DNA from: Orychophragmus violaceus
Lineage: Eukaryota > Streptophyta > Magnoliopsida > Brassicales > Brassicaceae
Assembly (NCBI GenBank): GCA_030180135.1
Contig: CM058234.1
Span: 8,367,543 to 8,431,542 of the forward strand
Direction of reading: 5' to 3'
DNA length: 64,000 nt
Part shown: positions 21,087 to 33,117 of the stretch, piece by piece
How positions within the stretch are numbered: position 1 is the stretch's first letter
Layout: each line of letters opens with the position of its first letter
Made by a program: the position numbers and the translations under genes
Notes under the pieces: model-generated
Database searches by the model: none
The model's input: only the letters and a program-made list of their open reading frames with translations
Told to the model about the DNA's origin: nothing

Positions 21087-21384
21087 TACTCAATGTCAGA
21101 TCCTTTCCACAAAAACTGTTAAAGTTAAAAAGAAGTAAATCAGTTAAGTAATCACCATGAGTTTAACAAAGGTTGAAATCATGGAGGTAATCAATCGAAA
21201 ATAACCACAAAATTTCCAGAGAAAATCAAAATCGTCTCCAGAACGAAGAAAACGAATCAAGTTGAGAAGAAGGCAAAAGGGACGAACCTGAGCGGCGAAA
21301 CGAGAACACTGAATCAGTTTGAGATTTTGATTTATAGTAGGGGAACGAAAATGAAAACATAAGCAGACACAAAACCGTAGGTCA

Positions 21385-21455
21385 TTATTGCCTTATGGGC
21401 CTTGGCTAAATTGCTGGGCTTTCTTCTATCAAATGATTATAAGCCCATTTTGATA
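21385..21455 (-). promoter_or_regulatory. RPL23A promoter with site II motifs
   Basis: ATGGGCC (about 21396), TGGGCTTT (about 21414) and AAGCCCAT (about 21442) cluster about 300-360 bp upstream of the RPL23A start. TGGGCC/T site II elements are a hallmark of plant ribosomal protein promoters. The interval between this cluster and the ATG probably holds a 5' leader with an intron. Confidence 0.6.
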
Positions 21456-22173
21456 CTGATTTTAGAAATTTCGCTCTTTAAGAGAAATTTGACGGAGTGT
21501 TTGTTAATAACTAAAAGAAGATTCAGATGGAAACAGAACTAAGAACAAGAATGTAGACAACAAAAGTGTTGACTAAAAAAACATGAATCATATCTCTTTG
21601 AAGCATTCTGAAGAAGTAAGAACTTAGAGTGACATAACATTGTAGAGGAGGTTTACCAACTGGTGATAGTAAAAAGGGAAATCTATCGTGCTGAGTGAGT
21701 ATATGTAAACATTGTAACAAGTTCATTATATCTAAAACCCCTCTTAGAGCCCTAACCTTACACTTTTTATCTGATAATATGCTAATCATTGGCCACTTTG
21801 AGGATACAATGTCTTCGTAGAAGTTTTCCCAACTGTACAAGAGATCTGTTTTCCCAACATCAACTTCCATAACCAGAGAGAGAGAGACCTGCATCAGAGA
21901 CAAAACAAAAGAACAATGTGGTTTTGTGAGGATTTGGTAAAACGGTCATCCTAGCTTGTTAGTGTTTACTTCCAACCATACTCAATTCAAATCAATGTTC
22001 TGAATAGCGCAAAAATGAAGATTGAGTTGGAAAAGGAAAGACAAGTAATACAGATTGCGTTTGAAGAACTTCTCACCTGAGCTGAATACTCTAAACTGAA
22101 AATGGAAGTGTGTTGCGTGGAAGGAATCTGTGAAAGGAAAAGGAAAAACAAGAAGAGTAAATGTGGGCTGGTG
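21456..22173. other. intergenic DNA and MKP1 3' region
   Basis: Between the RPL23A promoter and the MKP1 stop codon. A 126-codon minus-strand ORF at 21523-21903 shows no recognisable domain, and its codon pattern does not suggest a protein. It most likely lies in or beyond the MKP1 3' untranslated region. Nothing else is seen. Confidence 0.4.
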
Positions 22174-24815
22174 CTATAGGGCACTCAGCAGTGCAAGAAA
22201 CTCAGTCTGATCATCCTCAGCTTCCCTTACTATCTGTGAACAAACGGAGAAGTAACATATCAGTTAATAGCTACACACAATAAAAGCACCATGACAATAC
22301 GAGAACCACAATAAACAAGTTGGCACCACGCCAGCACTACAGAATAAACCACTACACTATGCAAAACAGTAAGCAAAATAAACTTCTTGGAATCATAGAG
22401 GTTGGACTTCTCTGGACATATAATCTACCATATAGCAGTCCAATCACAATAATCTATGAACAAAGTTTTGACAGTCCCAGTAGTGAGAGTCCTGAGATAG
22501 TAAAAAGAGCAGGCAAGACTAAAACCGAGTGAAAGTACCAGAGCAGCAGCCCAAATGCCAGCTATTACCTTCATAGGGGTATATTTTGGCAAGTCCATCT
22601 GAGACAAAATGTCTTCACCAATCTGTACCCAATCAAGGTTCTCCACAGTGTCTACCGTTTTGTTGCTATCTAACAGAGAACAGTTGTTATCGAAAGAGAA
22701 TGACTTTCCTATCCAAATGTACAAAATCCTATTACCGGTTTCTCCTACATCATCACTTGGCAACGGAATTGCTATAACTGATTCTGAATCTAAGTAAGCT
22801 CTGCTCAGTTCTGTAATCATCTCCATACTTGGCCACCGACATGCTAAAGGCTGGTCCAAGTGTCCACTTCCTGATTCTACAATTCTACCAGAAGGTATTG
22901 TCCCCTCGCAATCACTTAATGGATTTACATCACCTTTTCTAACACCCTCCAAGTTGAAGACAATGTCATTACTATCTTCCGGATGTAAAATGAAACCAGT
23001 TGTGCCTTTGTTGGAATCAGCTAAACCTGGCAGCTTCAGAGACCATTTTTGACTGCCTCTACGCTCTGCAAGAGAAGGGGAAACCTTTCTACTTGGTGAC
23101 GGTTCAATGTAAGGCTGAGGAAAATTATTTTCTTTAAGAGAAGTTTGGGAAGGAAGAAGGGATAGGCTGGAAAACTTGGGCAATGTCAAAGGTGGTGGAA
23201 TAGAAGATGGTCTCAAGGAGGAGGGCCCAGAAGATTGTGAGAAACTCTTTAGGACATTACTTGAATTTGATGTGCATACAGAATCAGGAGAAAGAAAAGG
23301 AGGTGAAGCAGACGATGATGAAGAAGCTGTTGATGAAGGTGAGCCTAATGCATGCACGATCATCATCGAATCAGAATAAACCCTTGAAAGTGGTGTTTTG
23401 GAGACAGAACGGAACCCCCTCTCAAACCTCGATGCAAACTTGCATTTCAATGAACTCCAACTGTTTTCCCTTGCAGGAAGATGAGTCTCATGTTCGTTGT
23501 TGGATGATGTTAGAGTTGGCACAAAGCCTCCCTCGATTGCTTTCTGGAAAATCTCAAAATCCAGATTATATGCGTCGACCTTCCTGTCACCTGGTTGAGT
23601 TTTAACAACCGAATCCTCAATCATAGGCAAAATGCTTGCAAAAGCATCCCAGTAATAAGTAGGCTCCTCGCCTTCTCTGACCACCATAATAGGTGCTTCG
23701 ACTTTCTCATATCGAGCAATCTGACAGACAGCAGCCTTTGCATCTCTTTCCATGATGGTTTCGCATTGCCTACCAATCCAAATGTAAATTGCAGAAGGTA
23801 ACTGTAAGATGAATGCACCTCTTGAATCCAGAGAAGAAGGGCATGGATCATTCAACAGTTTTGGAACAAGATGCAAAGGATCATAAGGAGAGTGCGGAGA
23901 CATTTTGTACATTCTAAGTAAGGAAGTAGGGCTAAGAGGGAATGCATGAACTCGCTTTTGGCATTGTAACAATTGGCAAGCAAAGCCCATGTTAGGATCA
24001 GCAATACCTCTAGCAGACTTCACATACTGAAATGCATCATCAAAACTCTGCCCTTCTCTCCACATCAGATAAGCTATTACCAACGAGGTCGAGCGTGAAA
24101 CCCCCTGACAACAGTGAACAAAGATCCTTCCACTTTGCTCCCTAACATCTTCAAAGTAGTCAAACACATCGTAAAGAATACTAGTTATATCCTCTGATGG
24201 ACTATCCTGTAACCACAATGACCGGTAACAAAAGTCAGACTTGAAATATTCCGGACAGATGAAACCAACGCAGTTCAGGATATGAGTGATTCCATTATTT
24301 TTCAATATGTTCTTGTCTTTCGCCACAGCATCTCCGCCCACATATATATGATCAGCGACCTTTGAGCATTCTTTATCAAAGTAAGCAATCTTCTCCCTTT
24401 TAGCTAGACCAGCGCTCTTATCTGTGATCCGCTGCTGCGTTGCTGATAAATCAAGCTTCAATCTCTCCCCGGTTTTGTTCCCGCTAGGTGTTGGTGGATG
24501 AGGCCACTCACCTACGTCATCCGAGCCCGCCTTAGGCCATTCATCTAAGCTCCTTCTTGAAATAGAAAGAGGCTGCAATGGCGGTAAACAAGCTCTAGCC
24601 TTGCTATTATGATGTGACCTAGGTGTTAAAGGAGCAGCTGGGTATCTTCGACTCGGCCCAGAACTATTAGCACATGGAATGGTCAGATGTTGGTCCTCAC
24701 TCTCAGGAACTTGTGATGCAGTACGTGAAGCAGACCAAGACGCAGACCGCCAAAACATTCTCTTAGAACCAGGAGGAGCTTCCTCATTCCCCATCGCATC
24801 CTCTCTTCCCACCAT
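22174..24815 (-). CDS. MKP1: MAP kinase phosphatase 1 (dual-specificity phosphatase)
   Basis: MKP1 dephosphorylates stress-activated MAP kinases (MPK3, MPK4, MPK6 in Arabidopsis) and restrains genotoxic, UV-B and immune signalling. The exons are 22569-24815 and 22174-22233 (768 residues; about 784 in Arabidopsis). The start MVGREDAMGN at 24815 is the family start; the open frame upstream begins only with TTG. Residues ~150-290 form the phosphatase domain with VHCCQGVSRS, placing the catalytic cysteine at 235, the position reported for Arabidopsis. A gelsolin-like region follows (PSAIYIWIGRQCE), then a long Ser/Pro-rich stretch, with a second gelsolin-like piece (ILYIWIGKSFS) near the C-terminus. 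The last exon encodes only IVREAEDDQTEFLALLSAL. No breaks were seen. Confidence 0.95.
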
Positions 24816-25375
24816 CCAATCTTTATCTCCGATTACAAACGCAAAGACTTCACTTTTGTCCCGGAAGTTCAACAAAACTGCTAATTTTTCCTCACCACAT
24901 CTACTGTAATCCAAATCTTTGCTTCTTCCAGGGACTCTTTAGCTCAGTGATGGCTTAAATCCACATCTCAGTCTATTCCGACTAAAACCCTAAAACATAC
25001 CAAAATAGGGAGGGATACGAAGCAGGAAGCGAGAAGAAGTATCAGATCAAACACGCAGAGAAATAGCCAAACTGCAGAAGAAGAAAACGAAAACGAACAT
25101 CAGGATTAAGCAAAAGACCTCGAGAGACATAGACTCGAAACAGAAATCGAGAATCTAATAAACCAAAAGGGCTTGAGCGATTCTCCTGGGTTTTCTTCGG
25201 ATGATGTTAATATGGGAGAGAGACAGAGAGATTTGGAACTTACCCGAGTGAGGAGGATTGAGAGAGCCGTCAAAGATGGATCCTTTACTTTTCTTCTGTA
25301 GAGAGAGAAAGAGATTGGGGCAGAGCGAAGGGAAGAAGAAGAACACAAAAGGAAAGATGGGGAAGTGAGAGGAAG
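24816..25375 (-). promoter_or_regulatory. MKP1 5' leader with probable intron
   Basis: A donor-like CGG|GTAAGT on the minus strand near 25243 and a purine/pyrimidine-rich block at 25255-25370 suggest a 5' untranslated exon. An intron would then run to an acceptor near the MKP1 start. The promoter itself would begin right of about 25370. The acceptor was not fixed. Confidence 0.45.
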
Positions 25376-26199
25376 CAGTAATTTTTATTAAAATTTCGTT
25401 TTTTATTTTAATTAAATAAAGTAACGCTTAATTTAATTTTAACTAATTTTCTCCTGATTAGCTGCAGGAAATTGAATTCTTATAGAAACGCGTTGAAACT
25501 TTGAAACCAATTTGTCAGCATCTCATTTATTGCTTCAAAGATTTAATTTAGTTTTCTCACGTTTTAGCTTCTACATTTAATTTTTAACAGAAAGTAATTA
25601 TTACCTTCAAATTTGAGATTTTACAACATAAATCAAATTATTTAAGGTTTTTAGTTCTTTATTGAATTTTCTACTAAAAGTTATAATGCAATATAAAGCC
25701 GACGAATTTATAAAATAAACATATCAAAGATATAAACCGAACAAAAAATAAAACTATTATTACAAAATTTTAAACAACCAATACTAAAAAGAAAAGGGGA
25801 ACAAGCCAATCAACTTTTTATGAATTATTTTTCAATGTTGAAATTTAGATTTGAGTTTTTATGGTAACGTTGTAGACAGGAAAAATACTACAAAAACTTA
25901 TTATCAAGACAGAATCTTGATGAATTGCAAGAACCAAAAAGTATGTTGATAATTCATTTGGTGGACATTTTTAATAACTTTTCCCCGTGATAATTGACAC
26001 TAATGATTGTTGTTTTATTTATTCTTTGTTTTTGTCTTGTATGCAATATATATTTGTTTTCATTTGAAGGGGAAAAATGTTTCTCGCAAAACAATTATTT
26101 TTTTTTTGTAACTACTATGCAGCTTTAGGTTTTATAGTAAACCGTGTTTTAATAATAATAACACGTCCAAGACGATTGTGTTATCTTATCTATCATGTT
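25376..26199. other. AT-rich intergenic DNA
   Basis: No ORF, repeat or regulatory element is recognised. Base composition is strongly AT-rich. In Arabidopsis HEXO1 would follow MKP1, but I see no trace of it here. Confidence 0.4.
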
Positions 26200-26572
26200 T
26201 AGAAGTTAGAACGGAAAATTTTGCTTCTTTAGCGATTGGTACGTTAATGGCGATTTTTTTCGGCGATTGTCAAAAAAATTTCCAACAAGGACTTTGCTTT
26301 TCCGGCGGAAGGAATCAGAACAATTTATCTGACGATTCTATTGTCCAGCTTCTCTCCGTCTTTTCTAGAGTGCGGTTTTCGAATTTGGAGATTGAAATCG
26401 TGGATCGTTACAAACAGTTTACTTGACGGTTTTCTCTCCTCTACATCCACGATCTTGCATGTTATTCGGAAAACGCCGTGGCCTGATTTTCGATTGTCTA
26501 TAAAGGCTTCAGTCTCGCAGAGATCCTGCATCAATCTTTCTCTCTCTTAAATTCTTCAATATTACAGATATA

Positions 26573-27639
26573 ATGAGTGATAATCTTCGGCAACAAATGC
26601 AAAATATCAATCTTGGAATTGATGATGAACCAATTTCATTTCCACAATCTCTCTGAATTCAGGCGGTCGCTGCTCGTCAGTTTTCTATTGATGTTGTTCC
26701 GCTAAACCCTCGGAAGCAAAATCTTAGGGCCATGATCTCTCGATTGCCTAGGATTTGGGGATTGGAGACTACTGTTACGGGTCGGGTAATCGGCGAGAAA
26801 ATACTTCAATCCGTGGGCGTTCTCTGACTGGATGTTGACAGTCACTCGGTGGTATCCAAATGTTTCCGAGGAATCAATGAAGATAATTCCCTTTTGGGTC
26901 CAAATCAGAGGGATTCCTTTAGAGTTCCTTACCCATGAGACAGTTGACTATGTTGGACGTCAAATAACGCCAATCTTCGACATTGATTTCGGTGCATCGT
27001 CAACACAAGTGGATTTTGTGTGTTCATGTGCTCTGGAATGTTGATAACCCTTAACGGTTTCAACGTAATTTCCAATTTTACCCGGGTGTTAACACTGTTC
27101 TATCATTCAAGTATGAACGTTTCCGGAAGTTTTGCCAGAAGTGTGGAATGTTAACTCATAATATGAGAGATTGTCCTTTGCGATTTGAGGAGGACAACGA
27201 TGGATTTAATGATGGACCTGGCCTTGATCTTAATGGCGGAGATGCTAATGCGGATGATATGGGAGACATGGGTCCATTCCTGCATGATCAGGTTGTTGAT
27301 GGTGTTGAGTTGGCTGCTAATGAAGAAGAACATGATATAATGCCAGTTCATGGTGGGAAATCCGGACAAGACAATGTCAATATAGTAGGATCTTTGGCAC
27401 CTACTAAACCGTCTACACATCAACATTTGATTGTTGCCGCCACTACAGTACTAACTAAACTTCCAAGAACACAGGCGTCTCCAATTCCACACCTTGATTC
27501 AGTGACTCCCTTCTTTGATTTTCATGACTCTTTGAAGCACAAGCGTGTGAAAAACATTACATGGTTTGTGTATGCTGAGGATTCTGACCGGATCAACCTG
27601 AGTCCATCCAGAAAGAGACATGCCAGTGAAGAATCATAG
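26573..27639 (+). pseudogene. LINE ORF1 (DUF4283-type, zinc knuckle), broken
   Basis: Starts MSDNLRQQMQNINLG and hits a TGA after 28 codons (about 26657), followed by frameshifts. The DUF4283-like region continues in pieces (IIPFWVQIRGIPLEFLTHET, about 26880-26940). A knuckle-like CQKCGMLTHNMRDC follows near 27131-27172, and an acidic tail continues to the TAG at 27639. ORF1 proteins of plant LINEs bind the element RNA. Confidence 0.8.
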
Positions 27640-27703
27640 AATTCCAATTCAGTGAATCATGACATCGACGGAGGCGCGGGGGGCCGGTACCCCCACTGTT
27701 GCC

Positions 27704-30700
27704 ATGAAGATTCTCACATGGAACTGTCAGGGTTTCTGTGGACCGCTGACGAAACCGCGATTGAAGGAGTTAAACCGTAAATATGCTCCTGAAATCATCT
27801 TCCTTGTATAAACCATGAATGCTTCTAGTATTGTTTGTTCAGTTGCTTCTGCTTTAGGTTTTAAGAATATCATATGTATCCCTCTAGTCAGTAGGAGTGG
27901 TGGTTTAGCTCTTTTATGGAAGTGTGGTGTTTCAATCCGTAGTTTATATGAAGATGTAAGGCTCATCGATGGTGTTGTTCAATTTAATGGAATGAACTTC
28001 TATTTATCATGTGTTTATGGTCACCCTGTTCAGCAACATAGACATTTTCTTTGGGAACACTTGGAGAGAATAAGTGTTACACGTGAAGGGCCATGGATCA
28101 TAACTGGTGACTACAATGACATATTATCAAATTATGAAAAACAGGGTGAACCAGAAAGAGATGAACGCAGTTTCAGTAATATGCAGAATCTGTATAACAG
28201 TTGTGATTTATCTGATTGGCATTGTCAAGGTAATCACTTTTCTTGAGTTGGTGAGCGTCATACACATCATATTAAAGAATGTTTAGACAAAGTGGACGTT
28301 AACTCTGATTGGCTTCTCCGTTTCCTCGCATCTGAAGCTGAATATTTACCAATTTCTGGTTCGGATCATCGACCAGTAATTGTATTTATTTGCACTGAAC
28401 ATCATCGTTGTCGTAAGGATTTTGCTCTTGACAAACGGCTTCTGGCTCAACCTGACTTCATGGAATATGTCCAAAGAGGATGGTCTAGACCTACCGAAGA
28501 TGATGTCCCTCTAAGCATGAAATAGATAAGTAACTGTCGTCGTTCCATCTCTCAATGTCGACACAATGCCAATATGAATTCTGCTAGACGAATTGAAGAC
28601 CTAACATTAGAACTCGATAATGTTGTTACTAGCTCTTTATCCCCACAGACTATTAATCTCATTCGGCAACAACTACTATAGGCTTGCCGAGATGAAGAAA
28701 CATATTGGTTTCTCAAAAGTCGCTCCACTTTATTCCAGGAAGGAGATAGAAACACGACATTCTTTCATGCTCAGACGAAACAAATGTTTTCATGGAATTT
28801 CTTTCCTTCCATCCGTGATGATCAAGGTACTATGTATACCAGGGGTTCTGATATTGGAACACATGCGACTCAATATTTCCAGAATGTATACTCTTCTGCT
28901 AATACATCACCTGATATGAGTTTTTTTGAGGATTTCCCGAGACTATTTACGGATGATATGAATGCATGTCTCACTCAAGACTTTTCAAATGAAGAAATAT
29001 TCACTGCCCTCTCTGATATCAGATCTGATAAGTGTCCGGGTCCTGACGGTTTGACGGCACATTTTTATCAGGAATGTTGGTCTATTGTTGGTATGGATGT
29101 CTGTAATGCAATCCGCTCTTTCTTCAGGACGAATATCTTACCAAGTGGTTTAAACCACACTAACCTATGTCTAATCCCGAAGATCAATCCTCCGGTTACA
29201 TTGGCTGACTTTCTCCCAATTGCCTTATGCAATGTCCTTTATAAAATCATTTCCAAATTGCTAGTTCCGCGCCTTAAAGGATACCTGGACCAGCTTGTCT
29301 CAGAAGCACAAGTTACTTTCATACTTGGTCGAAAAGCTTCGGATAACATTCTGGTGGCAAACAAATTAATGCACTCCCTCAAGTCAAGAAAAAGGGTCTC
29401 ACAGTCTTATTTAGCAGTCAAAACGAATATCACCAAGCCCTATGATCGTGTCAACTGAGATTTTCTTGAAGCAACTCTGACAGCTTTTGGTTTTGATACT
29501 CGATGGATAGGATGGATCATGGCTCTAGTTACATTTGTTTCCTATTATGTTTTAATTAACGGATATCCTTATGGAATGATTACTCCACAACGCAGTCTTC
29601 GTCAAGGGGATTCCATTTCCCCTTACCTTTTCATCCTTTGTGCAGATGTTTTAAGCCGATGTATTGAAAAGGAAGCAATCCGAGGTAGACTTAGTGGTAT
29701 CAAAATTTGGAATGGCGTCCCGCGTGTAACTCATTTGTCGTTTGCGGATGATTCCTTATTCTTCATCCGAGCAAGTCACAATAACTGTCGTCGACTTCAA
29801 GACATTTTCAGGCTATATGAATCCAATTCTGGTCAGCATATCAACCAAAGTAAATCCACGATTACTTTTGGTAGAAGAGTTCCGGTCTCTCGTCATCAGA
29901 GTTTGAAACTTATCCTCGGTATTGATCGGCAGGGTGGTGGTGGTAAGTATCTAGGATTTCCTGAAGAATTTGGAAGGAAAAAAGCGATATGTTCGGATAC
30001 ATTCTGGATAGATTCAAGTCTCGTACTCATTCTTGGCATGGTAAATATCTTACACTAGCTGGGAAAGAAATCTTAATTAAGAAGGTTGTCATGGCTATGC
30101 CCGTACATACTATGTCATGCTTTAAACTTCCGCAACAAGTTATATCAGATATCACGACCCTTTTACGGACGTTCTGGTGGCAGAAACATTCAAATACCCG
30201 TGGGATCCCATTGATAGCATGGAAGAAGCTTCAATTACCAAAGAAATGTGGAGGCCTAGGCTTCCGTGACCTAGCACATCATAGTAATGCCCTGCTTGCT
30301 CGGCAGGCTTGGAGACTCCATACGCATCCGCATACCCTCTTTGCCAAAATTTTCAAAGCTAAGTACTACCGAGATTGTTCGATTTTCCCAGCTAAAAGTC
30401 AGAGGAAGCAATCTTTTGGATGTTCATCTATATTGGTTGGTCTGGAGCTACTAAATAAAGGTATCCGCCACTCTGTGGGTTCTGGTGCAAACATCAGGGT
30501 TTATCAGGATAACTGGTTACCTACAACCCCTCCTCGTCCTGCTCTTAACTTGGAACAGGAAACATACCTACGAGTGAGCAATTTAATATCGACTTCTGGC
30601 TCTGTCCGCCTTTGGAATGAACCCTTGATGGAACAATATTTAACACATGCGGATAAATCATTAGCAAAGTGTGTCTACCTTTCTCATGTATCTCTGTCAG

Positions 30701-31819
30701 ATAAACTTATATGGTCTTATAGCTCTCATGGCCAGTATAGAGTGAAATCGGGTTATAAATTGGCTGTGACTACGTGATATCTAATGGACGGTGTTGCTCC
30801 TCCTCATGGCGATATCACATTGAAAAATCAACTCTTGGCTCTTCCCATTAGCCCATACGGCACTTTATCTGGCGTCTTCTTTCGCGAGCTCTACCGACTT
30901 TAACACGGTTGTGAACTCGTGGAGTGCAAGTGGATCCACTGTGTCAACGCTGTCACCAGGCCGAGGAGTCGTTGAATTATCTGTTTTTCGAATGTCCGAT
31001 TTCAAAATCATTTTGGCGCCATTCTAATTTACCTATAAGCAATTGGTTGCAAAACGATTCATCCCCATCAAGAAAAGAATATCTCCTACTTGTTGGAATT
31101 TTTCAGTGCTCAACATTCATTAAAAGATCAGTTATTACCGTTTTGGGTACTCTGGTGTATCCGAAAGTCTCAAAACAAGTGCGTTTTTCAAAATCATCCT
31201 CTAGATCCTAACCGAGATGTTGGTTATTGTATTACTGAAGTTCAAGACTGGATACAGGCAACTACAGTTCATGTCTGTTCTAACCATTTGGCTTCATCTG
31301 CGAACCAGTCTACATCTCTTATACATTCCTCTCATTTGCTGCCTCCGGAGCCAGGTACTTTGAAATGTAATTTCGATGATGCATTCAATCCTACAACCAA
31401 AGAGGCACGCGGCGGATGGATCTTACGTGATGAACATGGGACGGTTCTTCTCTGGGCTACTCTGCTCTCGGATGTGCTTCCTCACCTCTTGAAGCTGAAG
31501 CCTGGCTCTTGTTCTGGTCTTACAAGTATGCATTCTCAGAAATTTCTCATATGTGGTGTATGAAGGGGATAATCTCACTCTGATTCAAGTGCTACAATCT
31601 TTCACCTTTGATCGGAGTATTAATAATATTATTGATCATCTGCGGGCGCTTTCCGATCAGTTTCATTACATCCAATTCAATCATGTCCGACGAGATCTAA
31701 ATAGACATGCAGACTACCTTGCTTCCCAAGCAAGCAATAATTCTTCTTTCCTTTCTGTATCACATAATATTCCCTTCATCCTTTCTACTCTCTTGTATTT
31801 GGGTTATATTCAACATTAA
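27704..31819 (+). pseudogene. LINE ORF2 (endonuclease, reverse transcriptase, RNase H), broken
   Basis: The start MKILTWNCQGF opens the apurinic-type endonuclease, which continues to GSDHRPV near 28360. Reverse transcriptase follows: KCPGPDGLTAHFYQECW near 29033, RQGDSISPYLFILC near 29602, and the catalytic FADDS near 29740. A zinc-binding region (CQRCHQAEESLNYLFFECP) begins near 30940, and RNase H-like sequence follows to about 31819. The first 2.3 kb remain in one frame but contain stops at about 27808, 28244, 28523, 28679 and 29456. At least two of these are TGA where tryptophan is expected. Frameshifts follow after about 29990 and near 30780-31090. It cannot make an enzyme. Confidence 0.85.
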
Positions 31820-31845
31820 TAATATTTATTTGTCGAGAAAAAAAA

Positions 31846-32120
31846 ACGATAAGCTACTTTTTATATATGAATGCAACAAAACAAAATTATTGTGGTTGTA
31901 TAAAATGTGGCATTGACCTTAACTATTTGATCTGCATTAGCTCTGTTCGTTTAACCACCGCTGCGTTTTGATTGCGTCATCTACTAGAAGACTTAAAATT
32001 ATATTTTATTTCACCTTTTCTGCCGCTGCGTTTTGGTTTTGAGCAGTTTGTTCATGCTTTCTGCAGTTTCCGGTGCTGCTGCTTTTCTCCGACGGCTGAT
32101 TAACCAAAACAAACGTCAAT
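31846..32120. other. intergenic DNA between two LINEs
   Basis: Short AT-rich stretch between the A-rich end of the plus-strand LINE and the T-run marking the 3' end of the minus-strand LINE. It includes two GCTGCGTTTTG motifs about 70 bp apart (near 31960 and 32024). No gene is seen. Confidence 0.35.
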
Positions 32121-32240
32121 GCATTTTTTTCACTGAAATTTGTGTATATACCATTCACAACCAACGTCCAACAGGAATACAAAAGGAGGATTATAACCAA
32201 TCTTACAACTACTATTCCAAAGATCTCACTGAGGAATAGA

Positions 32241-32443
32241 TCATGGAGCAAAAAGATGGGATAACCACACCGGGAACCCGGAGGCTACATAAGATTGGTA
32301 GAAATCCACATATGTAACACTATCAGCTATTAAAAAAGCCCCTAGAATATCATGTCTATTTCCTACCTTAGCCTGCCATCCAACGAGTCCGCAAAGGTCA
32401 GCTAATAATAAGTTTGAAAGCCATTTCAAAGCAGGCCAATCAG
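32241..32443 (-). pseudogene. LINE RNase H C-terminal part
   Basis: Reads KWLSNLLLADLCGLVGWQAK and on to a stop at 32241. It continues the RNase H domain that is cut at 40183 by the copia insertion. The frame is open within this piece. Confidence 0.75.
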
Positions 32444-33117
32444 TGTTGGAATTGTGTCCAGTAATCTCGGTACTGTCTCTAGAAAGTAAGAGTATGTCAA
32501 TGATCAGACATAAGTCATATAATACTGGGGGTCATGATGGCTTGCTAGAGTCCGCTCATGATCTATAAGTCTTGGACTTATTGCCTTTATTATATGATCC
32601 CATATGGGTCACACGCCTAAGCTAACAGGAAAATGTGTAGGAACGTTTTAGCAGAAGTACAGTAAAAGTGCTAGGCATTTACTGTACTTAGAGAGAATAA
32701 AAGGTTTAGCCACTGTGCATCGATCGATGCATAAGGTGCAACGATCGATGCAGTGCGCAAACACCGACGAGTTAATTGGTATTTGGGCCAAATGGCCCAA
32801 ACGGAACAGGATGAGTTTTGTGTCACAAAAACTCGAGTTTCAGACTGATTAACCCTAACACTCGAGCCGTAAACTCTCTCTCTCTGCGCCGAGTTCCCCT
32901 TGTGGTCTAGCAGCTGTTTCCTGTGAAAGCGTGTGTGAACCTTTGGAGGATTCATCCCTCGGTGTTTCTCTGATCTCAGACATACCATCCATTTCCGCTG
33001 CAATAACAGGTATAAGGTGAGATCATCATTTGTTTCTATTCTGAGAAGAACCTAGATCGCATGTTTAGGATAATCTGAATCTGGAATTGAATCAGGATTG
33101 ATCTAAACGTTCCAACA
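32444..33117 (+). repeat. 5' LTR of the copia element
   Basis: Starts TGTTGGAA and ends TTCCAACA. It contains two GATC-centred palindromic motifs (32716-32731 perfect TGCATCGATCGATGCA; 32737-32752 near-perfect) and a CT repeat near 32873-32885. It would supply the promoter. A 110-codon antisense ORF appears in both LTRs and is not considered real. Confidence 0.95.

Larger units (their letters stand above)
26200..31845 (+). mobile_element. decayed LINE (plant L1-type) retrotransposon
   Basis: The order is a CT-rich 5' region, ORF1 (gag-like, 26573-27639), ORF2 (endonuclease, reverse transcriptase, RNase H; 27704-31819) and an A-rich end (about 31836-31847) just after the sequence TTTATTTGTCGAG. 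This is the structure of plant L1-clade LINEs. Many stops and several frameshifts make it non-functional. The 5' boundary is approximate and no target duplication was identified. Confidence 0.85.

Noticed and set aside
21523..21903. 126-codon minus-strand ORF between RPL23A and MKP1
   Set aside because: No domain or family resemblance, not expected from synteny, probably MKP1 3' transcript region.
32671..33003. 110-codon minus-strand ORF in both copia LTRs (also 39736-40068)
   Set aside because: Identical because the LTRs are identical. Antisense to the LTR transcript, no domain.
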